A DNA stretch of 64,000 bases. Source: Mastigamoeba balamuthi. Lineage: Eukaryota; Evosea; Mastigamoebida; Mastigamoebidae. Each line of letters starts with the position of its first letter. Position 1 is the stretch's first letter. The notes beneath the pieces are model-generated. The model saw only the letters and a list, made by a program, of their open reading frames with translations. It made no database searches and was not told the origin of the DNA. This document shows positions 56,226 to 64,000 of the stretch, piece by piece. The stretch covers positions 332,330-396,329 of the forward strand of contig CACRSC010000026.1 in the NCBI GenBank assembly GCA_902651635.1. The letters are read 5' to 3'. Both the position numbers and the translations under genes were made by a program.

Positions 56226-57393
56226 ATGCCAAAGGGCAATGCGCCCGGCAGGAATCTGGCAGCGCTTCCGCCGTCGAAACTCGTCGGCGCGTCTGCGCTC
56301 CCGCCGGACGCAGCGGCAGCGATAGATGTCGAGCTCAGCACCGAGGCCATGCGGGCCATATTCAACAAATACGACAAGGTGCCCCGCGTCAGTGGTTCCG
56401 GGAACCGTATAGATTTTGGGATCTGGGCGAGATATTTCGGGTGTCTTTTCCTGGATTATTCCGTCTCAAGGTAATCGCGCCCCCTCGCTTCCAGGACAAA
56501 AATGGAACGATTGAGATGCCCGAGTTCAAGAGGATAGTGGAGGACCTGCTCCGAAAGCACCTCTCGGAAACAATCCTTCGCGGCTACCTGCAGCAGCAGT
56601 TCCGAATGATCGACCGAGGTGCGCTGAGCTGATTGCCACCGTTTCTGGCTTTGGTTCCTGCTCACCACGTATTCCAGATTTCAGTGGAGGTATCGACTTC
56701 CGGGAGTTCTCGACGTTCTACAGGAGCATGATGCCGCTGCTGGCAGCTGCCCCGTACCTCGGGCTTCTCAACACCCGCGAGCCCGAGAAGCCCGCGACAC
56801 CGACGCCGGACAAGTCGCGCCTGGAGCCCCTGTCGCTGCCCCCGTCGTTGCCAGCGCCCACCACTCCCCTGTGCTCGCCGTCGGCGGCAGCTGCCGTGCA
56901 GCTTCAGAACGTGGCGCAGGCCCCCGTCATCGGTGCTGCACTGAAGTTCGGAACGACAGAGTTTGCCAAGACCAACTGCAAGGCCCCGCCCAAGTCGTCG
57001 CCTGTCCGCAGCAGCAACGCGAGGCGCTCGCCCGCGGCCTCTGCGCGCCGGTCAACAGACTCGCGGCACCACAAGCGCGGCGAGACCATCCGAACCGTGA
57101 AGGTCCGCATCGAGGGCACACAGAGGCAGGGCGAGGTGTCGGTCTCGCGGGGTGAGTTGGTGGAGGAGGTCGTGGCCACCATTGTGCAGATGCTGCTGGA
57201 GCCCTCGCTGGGCGAGCGCGTCGACAAGGTGCTTGTGTGGGACACATTAACGGACGAGCGCAAGCTGCTGCGCAGGTCGGACATGGTACAGGCTTTCACA
57301 AACGTGTTCCCGCCAACCGCCGGCGTCATCGTGGCCAAGACAGAGGCCGCTCCTCCCGACGAGGAGCTGAACATGATCCGGTCGACACGTTGA
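56226..57393 (+). CDS. EF-hand calcium-binding protein
   Basis: 330 residues from exons 56226-56378, 56495-56618 and 56678-57393. Splicing creates two complete EF-hand loops: DKDKNGTIEMPE (about 50-61) and DRDFSGGIDFRE (about 91-102). Both carry the full set of Ca2+-ligating residues, and both introns fall inside a loop. The C-terminal 200 residues are Pro/Ser-rich, then basic (RRSTDSRHHKRGE), and end in a small alpha/beta region (VKVRIEGTQRQGEVSV ... VFPPTAGVIVAKTE) that may be a separate domain of unknown type. Likely a cytosolic Ca2+ sensor or adaptor. Confidence 0.85.
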
Positions 57394-57474
57394 TTATTCC
57401 AAGTACCCTTTTTTGTTTTCATTATCAAGCGCACAGCCGCAATTGCTGTGATTGCAAATGGACGATGCATTCTT

Positions 57475-59283
57475 TTAGCACTTGGGGGTGGTCAGGGAAA
57501 CCCACTCGGCGCTGAGCCTCGAAGACGCTAGCCATTCGCTGATGGCGCTCTCGGATGCCTGCGCCGTGTCGTGCATGCTCTTTGCCGCCTCGCGCAGCTC
57601 AGCAAGCGACCTCTTGACGCTGTCGGCAACAGCGAGCGCCTCCTCCGGCGTCGCGCTGCCACTGCGGAGCCTCAAGAGGGTCTCCCTGAGCGGGCCCTCC
57701 ACGACGACTTTGAGCGGCTCGTGCTTCACAACACGCCCGGCCTCGTCCGTGAGCCTCGCCGAGTGGCTGAGCCTCTTTTGCGCAGACCTGAGTTCCTCCG
57801 GCGAGCTGCTCGCGCAGCGCATGGCCGACTCGGCGGCCTTGAGCTGTCCCTCCGACAGGCCTAGCAGGTGCTTCATCGCCGCCTTGGAGAGGAACAGGTC
57901 CCTGTTCTGGACGATGTGGTTCCACGCATCGGTGCGCAGCACCCACGATGCCTCTGGCGCAAACATGCACTCGAGCACCCTGTGGTTGCCCGAGAACGCC
58001 GCGGACAGCCCGTACCCGAGCTCCAGCGCATTGACGCCAGGCGACGTGGTGGCAAAAGACGGCCCGGCATGGGGCTGGTCGCTGTAGGACGGCGAGCACG
58101 GCTCGAGCGACACTGCGCGGCGCAGGGGCTGCTCGAACAGGGCTACGAGGTCCGGAGCGCCGCCGCTGCTGAGGCCGTGCAGGTGGCTCCCCGACAGCCC
58201 GACGAACACAAGGCGGCTGCCATCGAGCCCCTTGGACTGCAGCAGCGACGCCACGCGCTGCACGCGAGGGTCCTCTGGCAGGGGCTGCGGCACCTCAACG
58301 ACGCGGTCTACGTTGTAGAGTCTCCACAGCCATTGGTCGAGCTAAGGAGGAGAGGGTAAGACGGGGAGATGCAATGAAGTACGCAGCGTGCCACGTTGGG
58401 GTCTGCGGCCTCTGGCAGGCCGCACGACGGGAGTTTGGCCTCGATGCCCACGAGGATCGACCTCACGCGGGCAGACGCCTGCTGGAGCTCGTCGGGAGTG
58501 CCAGCGCCCCTGCGGATCGCCATGATCTGCTCCCTGTCCTCGCCCTCGAGGAAGACGTTGGGCTGGCCGCCGTTGCAGATGCGCTGCGCCTCGAACGACA
58601 GCCTCAGGGCGTGGTACATCTGCTTCTTGGGTACGTTCTTCTCCGTCTCGGCTGTGGGTGGGCGTCAGGGTGGAAGCTAGCGGAGCACAGGGGGAGGTGG
58701 CCCACGCTTGGACGCATTGCGGAGCTTCTCCTCGGCGTAGCCCAGGTACTGGCGCAGAGTGACCTTGTTCAGGAACACGCCGCGCTTGGACACAAGCTCC
58801 TCAAACATCGGCGCTCTCCAGCACATCTTGTCTGTCGGCCCCCGGTGAGCGAAGCGAAGCAATCAATGGGGCAATCATAAAAACATATGCCCAGTTCGCG
58901 ATATTTGTCTGCTGATATCGGGAACTGGATACGAAAGGGAAATATCTGTGCCACCGCCTCGCCTCCGCACCAGAGAAGAGCGGCTCGACGACTTTGGGGT
59001 TCCCCTTGAGCAGCAGCCTCGCGTACGTGCGCGCCTCGTACATGGCGTAGTCCACGGGGGCCTTGCCGTCGACGACGTCCGGGCACGCCTCGGCGGGGCG
59101 CAGCGAGAGCAGCCCGCTCGTGCGCGCCGCGTAGACGCCGAACGCGTCGACGTCGCTCGTGGGCGTGGCGAGGTTGAACGCGTGGCTGCCCGACAGGAAC
59201 GACAGCATCAGCTCGCCCTGCACGCGGCGGTCGCGCAGCGCCCCGCGCAGAGCGTCCTCGGCCTCGCGAGACAGTTGATCCAT
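57475..59283 (-). CDS. Protein with two nucleotidyltransferase-like domains
   Basis: 524 residues from exons 59283-58971, 58831-58706, 58651-58383 and 58341-57475. The first domain has the polymerase-beta-type signature GSHAFNLATPTSDVDAFGVY (GS at 32-33, DxD at 44-46), as in bacterial and phage predicted nucleotidyltransferases. A second, similar start (VGLSGSHLHGLSSGGAPDL, GS at about 287) lacks the metal-binding DxD. So the protein looks like a duplicated domain with one active and one degenerate copy. Each copy is followed by a helical region (for example MFEELVSKRGVFLNKVTLRQ after the first, WNHIVQNRDLFLSKAAMKHL after the second). Substrate unknown. Convergent with the EF-hand gene. Confidence 0.75.
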
Positions 59284-59345
59284 CGGCGGAGTGTCTGGGA
59301 TATGAAGGAAGAAGATACACGTATCTCCCCCGAGAGAATATCTGT
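59284..59345. promoter_or_regulatory. Possible divergent promoter motif
   Basis: GAGAATATC at 59334-59342 lies about 50 nt upstream of the nucleotidyltransferase start and matches the motif in other divergent promoters. It overlaps the first exon proposed for the downstream gene, which makes that exon less certain. A separate TTTATA lies near 59475. Confidence 0.3.
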
Positions 59346-62300
59346 CCAGGGCGAACCGTTGGGCCTCTGGTCCGTTGACACTGCGCACTCTCTGTCGCAG
59401 CGATCCCGCGAGTGGCGCCGCTCTGAGGTAACGGGAGGGGGCACGTGTGGGGGGGTCTCAGTTCTGGTGAGCCATTTATAGGCGGTCGGCGTCCATCCGG
59501 CGGGTGAATCGAAAAGCCGTCGCGCAGCGGTTGCTGAGATCAGATTCACATTTATTCCGTCTTAAATCGCGCGGCGGCGCTGTGTTATCTTCTCTCTCTC
59601 TCGGCAGCCCCCCAGCACACCGCGGGGACCCACAACCTGCCAACCACGGCGGCCGCAGCGGACTCAGAGTACGAGCGCCGCGTGTCGGCCCTCCGCTGGG
59701 TGGACAACGACCTCCGCAAGCTCGTCGCCGCCGTCCGCAGGGCCGCGCCCGCCGGCGCCGCCAGCGTGGCGTTTGGCGACGTCAGCAGGGCGTCGGCCGA
59801 CGACTTCGAGTCGCTGCCGGGGACGCTCTCGGCCGCGCGCCGCAGGGGCATCGTGGCGTGGGACGGGCCCGCGCTGCTCTTCAGCCCCGTGCACGACGCC
59901 GTGGTCCTGCGGCTCGTCCGCGACACCGTGCCCGACTCGGCGCTGCCCCCGAGGTAGGGGGGGGGCTTCCGTTTGTCCGATTTGAATCTCGAATGTCGGG
60001 AAGTCTCGAATTGGTTTCCCCGCCGTTTTATTCGCCACCCCCGAATTTGCGGTGTGGTTGTGAGTTTGACAGCTCGCGCCCGCCAGGGACCACGTCGAGA
60101 GGAGGCTGCCGGCGCCGCCCCCGAGGCCCGCGGGGCAGCCCGCCGAGGCCGCGGGGGTGCGGGGCGGCTTCTGCGCGTGCTGCGGCAAGCAGGTGCCGGC
60201 CGCGGAGCGCGTCGAGGCCGCGCGGATGGTCTTCCACAGGCAGTGCTTTGTGTGCTCGCAGTGCCGCTGCCAGCTCAAGCCGGCCGAGTTCTGCATGATC
60301 AACCGCAGCCTCTACTGCCGCCCGCACTACATGCAGTCGTTCCAGAGCAAGGTCGAGGAGGAGGCGCCCGCCAGCGCGCGGGAGCTGTGGCAGAAGTACA
60401 AGGAGGACCCCAAGACCAAGGCCGAGGAGGAGGCCGAGCGCAGGCGCGAGGAGGAGCGCCAGCGGAAGCTGCAGCTCGCCGAGGAGGAGTCCAAGAAGCG
60501 CCAGGAGCTCCTCGAGGCCTCTGCCGCGCGCAGGGCCGCGGCGCAGCACGCCCAGCACGCCCAGCACGGCGCCAGGTGCCCCGCGTGCGGCAAGGCCGCG
60601 GACGTGGCCAACGCCAGGTTCTGCATCGGCTGCGGCGGCGCCATACCGGAGCCGCAGGCCGCGACCCCGCCGGCCGCAGCAGCGGGCCACCCCAGGTGCC
60701 CGCACTGCAAGGCCGCGCTGAGCGCGCCCAACGCCAGGTTCTGCACGGCGTGCGGCAAGACGGTGCCGCACCCGCACGACGCGCAGGCAATTCCTGGAAC
60801 TGCGTGCCCGTCGTGCAGGGCGCCGCTGACGGAGAAGGGGGCCAAGTTCTGCACAAAGTGCGGCGGCTCGGTGCCCGCGGGGTCCGGGGTGGCGCCCGCG
60901 CCCGCGGCGCCCAAGTGCCCCTCGTGCAAGGAGGCGCTCACCCCGGGCGACAGGTTCTGCACGGGGTGCGGCAAGGCTGTGCCCCACGGGCAGAACAACC
61001 ACAGCCACGCGGCCTTCCCGCCAGCCCCGTCGCACCCGGCGCCGCCCGCCCCGGCGAAGCCCGCGCTGACGCCCAGGGCGGGGGCGGTGCTGACGACGCC
61101 GGGGCTCAAGCCGGGGGTGGCGGCACCCAAGCCGGTCGCCGCTGTTGTGCCGCAGTTCCCGGCGACGAGGCCGCTGCCCAGCCCGCGGGCGTCCGCGGAG
61201 ATCAAGAGCGCGGCCGAGGGCAGGGCGAAGACGCCCCCGCCGAGCCCCCAGCGGCCCGCCACGGGGTCCTCGGCCACGCCGAACCGCGCGCCGGCGCAGC
61301 AGCACAGGGTGATGACGCCGCAGGGCTCCCGGGAGGAGCCCAAGGTGGGCAGCGCAGGGGGCTCGTTCGTCTCGAGGTTCCGCGAGGGCGCGAGGCTGTC
61401 GTTCGGGGCGGTCAAGACCAAGCCGCGCTCGGACACCCTCATATCGTCGCCGCCGATGCCCGACGAGCTGCCCGCGTGCGTCGTGTCGCCGCGGGCGCTG
61501 ACGGCGGACAAGTACGCGACGGTCAAGGAGACGAGGTCCAAGCCGCGATCCAACACGTTCCTCAGCTCGCCGCCGCTGCCCGACGACACGGCGTCCGAGT
61601 CGACGCTCTCGCGGTCCGACTCGGTCTTCTCCTCTGGGACGGGGACCTACAGGCCGCGCAAGCGCGGGAAGCCCACGCTGCCCGCCGTGGGCCGCGAGTG
61701 GGAGCTCGCGAACCTCTTCGTGCAATACGTGAGTCAACGCAGGCAACCCCCGAATTCCGGGAAACTCACAGCCCCGCCCGCGGGCACAGCTGTGGCTCAA
61801 CGGGACGTACGAGACGGACGTCTTCAAGGGGTTCCTGTTCGGCGACGAGGGCGAGCGGCTCTGGAGGCTGATGATGTCGGGCGGCGCGCCGCGCACGGTC
61901 GCGGACATGGAGAAGTTCTCGTGCAACAGCATCAGCATGTGCCTCAAGCGGCTGCTGCTGTGCCACGACCCGCTGTTCCCCTACGAGCACTACGACACGC
62001 TGATGGCCATCGAGCGCACGTCGCGCGGGCCCAACGGCAGGCTGCTCTGCATCGCCGAGGTCGTGACCAAGGTCCCCACGGGCAACGCCGTCGTGCTGTA
62101 CAAGCTGCTCTCGCTGCTCTCCGAGGTCGCGGAGCACAGCGACGTCACAGGCAGCGACGTCTGCACGCTGGGGTACACGTTCGGGCCCGTGCTGATACGG
62201 CCGCGGTCGCTGCGGGCGCCGCAGGACCCCAAGAACGGCGCCGAGCTGCGGCAGATAAGCGCGTCGACGAAGTTCGCCAACTCACTCATCTCGGACATGA

Positions 62301-62374
62301 TCACCAACGTAGAAGCGGTGTTCGAGGGCGTACCCGCGATTATCAACTACCACCGTAGTGTACAACTGCAGTAA
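59302..62374 (+). CDS. Costars-LIM-zinc-ribbon-RhoGAP-like protein
   Basis: 896 residues from exons 59302-59427, 59616-59953, 60087-61728 and 61790-62374. Order: a Costars-like domain (LRWVDNDLRKLVAAV ... VAFGDVS ... GTLSAARRRGIV); a LIM domain (CACCGKQV to CRPHYMQSF, about 180-240); a charged coil; four zinc ribbons of the CPxCxxxL...RFCxxCG type (about 314-450); a Pro/Ser-rich linker; and a C-terminal RhoGAP-like domain (about 700-896, with TGNAVVLYKLLSLL and GYTFGPVLIRP). The usual arginine-finger position (FRxxG) reads LWLNGT, so GTPase activation may be lost. Likely links actin structures and Rho signalling. The first exon is inferred only because later exons lack an ATG. Confidence 0.75.
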
Positions 62375-62579
62375 CAGCTGGAGAACCGGAATTCCCTTGC
62401 GCTTAGTGCGTGTCTCAAGAACGGAGACTGCCTGTATGACCCTGCCGCCTTTGTGCAAATGCAACGCGCTTGCGTGCCTTAGTCACTCTTTGAATTGAGC
62501 TCCGGATTCAAGAACTCGTTTGCTATCAGCATCGTGCCATCACCCCCTGCTACTGGAGGCCGCGTGGTACGCCGAGTAG

Positions 62580-62783
62580 GAGAACAAGAAGGCGCTCGAG
62601 GAGCTCCACGCGCAGGAGCGGGCCTTCGAGGCCAGGAAGTCCGAGCACGAGGGCGCCAAGAATGACGCGTCCGTCGGCGTCGTCAAGCGCAACAAGACGA
62701 CCAACGAGCTCGAGAAGCTGCTGGCCGAGGACCCGCTGCCGCTGCGCAAGGGGACTGTAAAACGGACAACCTCAAAGACCTAG
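62580..62783 (+). pseudogene. Coiled-coil gene fragment
   Basis: The frame reads KKALEELHAQERAFEARK ... ELEKLLAEDPLPLRKG and stops at 62781. An in-frame TAG at 62577 separates it from upstream coding-like WYAE. It looks like the tail of a coiled-coil protein, either truncated or with an unresolved exon structure. Family not named. Confidence 0.35.
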
Positions 62784-62849
62784 GTCTAGAAGACTGCGAG
62801 ATGGAAGGAAATCAACACTCTCTGTTGGGTCTCATACGGGGCAGGAGGA

Positions 62850-63860
62850 GTGACCGCGATTCAATTCGCTGCACGCTGCGGGAAGCGTGGCCCCTCCCCC
62901 AGTAACCCGCTTCCTCGAGTGGGAGACAGACTCAGGCCAGCGCCATCGCCACCGTCGCCACCAAAGCAGACACGAAACACAGCGTAGCGTGCCCGTGCGG
63001 CCCACGAGGCGCTTGTTGTTCAGCTCCGCGGCCGCGAGGGACGCCATGCTGGTTGTGCGGAACGTCATTGCCACGTCGTTGACCGGCAGAACACGGTGTA
63101 GTCGTGCGACGCGATACTGTTGGGGCTGCGGACGACCACGGTGCGACTCAGCACTGAGGCCCCCAGGAACAGTTCCCGCGCACCGATGAGGCCGCTGAGC
63201 GTCTTCGCTGCGTTCTTGGCCGCGCAGCTGCCCGAGGAGCTCGGCGATTCCCTGCGGAAGAACTTGGCAAGGCCGGGGCTGATGTCGGCGTCGGGGTCGT
63301 GCTTGACCTTGCGCACGAGGGCGCGGATCTTCTCCAGGATCCCGGAGATCACCCCGCCGATGACGAGCGCCGAGCCGTGCGCGTCGCTGGTGTCCGCGCT
63401 GTCGGTGGCCCCTGTCTGTGTGCCGCAGCGCGTCATTGGGGGCACAGCGTGAGACCGGAAGACAGGAATCGGGCGGGGAAAACCGGCGGTGGGGAAAAAT
63501 GGGAGCAAGGGTCGCACAGGGCACTGTCGCTAGGCGGAACTCAAGGAACGGGCAACGCTTCTCGACTACGCCGCAGTCCGCGCGCGTCGATCGCGGGGCC
63601 ACAGCCACGTCGGAGGGCTCCTCTGTGGGGTGCATCGGAATCTGTGTGTTATGACCAGAAGGATTCAGGTCAAGAGGCCTGCGCACTCGTCGGGCTCGTC
63701 GCCGGGGCCGCGGCCGCCGCGCTCCCCTCGGCACCGGCGACGGCGCGACGAACGGTTTCTGATCGGCTTTGGTGACGGCCTTGGCGTCCTCGCCGGACTT
63801 GATGCCCTTGGTCTTGACGGAGTCCACGGTCTCCTAGATCTGGGCGGCGGGCAAGGGGCG
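62850..63860 (-). CDS. Unresolved minus-strand gene
   Basis: Minus-strand coding-like pieces occur in order: VDSVKTKGIKSGEDAKAVTK (about 63820-63760); GSALVIGGVISGILEKIRAL with LAKFFRR and GARELFLGASVLSRTVVV (about 63410-63110); and a hydrophobic end LCFVSALVATVAMALA before a TGA near 62935. Exon borders were not settled. A small protein with a C-terminal membrane anchor is possible. Confidence 0.35.
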
Positions 63861-64000
63861 GCTTGAGCACGGATACGACCTGCAGGAGGAAGCACAGAGC
63901 TTGGAATGTTAGTATTTTTCTAGAATGACGAAGCTGGTGACGAAGCAGCCGCTCTGGTTAAGTCCAATTTTCCGAATCTCCCACTCCAGGCGCAGCTGCG

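Noticed and set aside
60028-61947. Long minus-strand frames over the LIM/zinc-ribbon exon
   Set aside because: Shadows; the regular Cys pattern is on the plus strand.
1-64000. CRISPR arrays, prokaryotic operons or rRNA genes
   Set aside because: None seen; the genes have spliceosomal introns and eukaryotic families throughout.

Overview
The window is a 64 kb piece of a GC-rich nuclear genome from a unicellular eukaryote, most likely a free-living amoebozoan (Mastigamoeba- or Acanthamoeba-like; this is inference from gene content and architecture, not from a marker gene). Almost every real gene is cut by short GT-AG introns, mostly 35-180 nt. Reading frames become continuous and match known families only when these introns are removed. 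All exon joins given here were checked for phase by hand. Many long open frames on the opposite strand are shadows of GC-rich codon bias and were left out.

Region 1 (1-24 kb) is dense and ordinary in layout. In order it holds: the 3' part of a metallophosphoesterase; a PCIF1-type cap-adenosine methyltransferase homologue interrupted by an in-frame TGA; two tandem F-box-like paralogues; a coiled-coil protein; an RNB exoribonuclease; thioredoxin; a ZIP metal transporter; a decayed Nudix-like gene; S-adenosylmethionine synthetase; a very large receptor-like pseudokinase; a small multi-pass membrane protein; a SAPS-domain PP6 regulatory subunit; and a hotdog thioesterase. Several neighbours are divergent pairs. 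Some of their shared promoters carry AT-rich GATATTCTC/GAGAATATC inverted repeats.

Region 2 (24-36 kb) starts with an assembly gap of 290 Ns whose two flanks are the same ~745 bp, so one copy is probably artificial. Then come a CLU-domain/TPR protein, a P-loop NTPase of unclear family, an AT-rich island, an ankyrin-like protein and an F-box/SPRY-like protein.

Region 3 (36-54 kb) is accessory. Four copies of a composite repeat containing tRNA-like modules surround a small secreted-protein gene. Beyond them, two nearly identical membrane-anchored HSL-family esterases bracket an ~8 kb lower-GC block. That block contains a decayed Ty3/gypsy-type retroelement and a decayed antisense gene.

Region 4 (54-64 kb) returns to ordinary genes: an EF-hand protein, a protein with two nucleotidyltransferase-like domains, and a Costars-LIM-zinc-ribbon-RhoGAP-like protein. 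The end of the window is poorly resolved.

Functional links: SAM synthetase makes the cofactor a PCIF1-type enzyme would use. The pseudokinase receptor, RhoGAP-like protein, SAPS subunit and EF-hand protein fit a signalling-rich amoeboid cell. No rRNA, intact tRNA, CRISPR or prokaryotic operon structure was seen.
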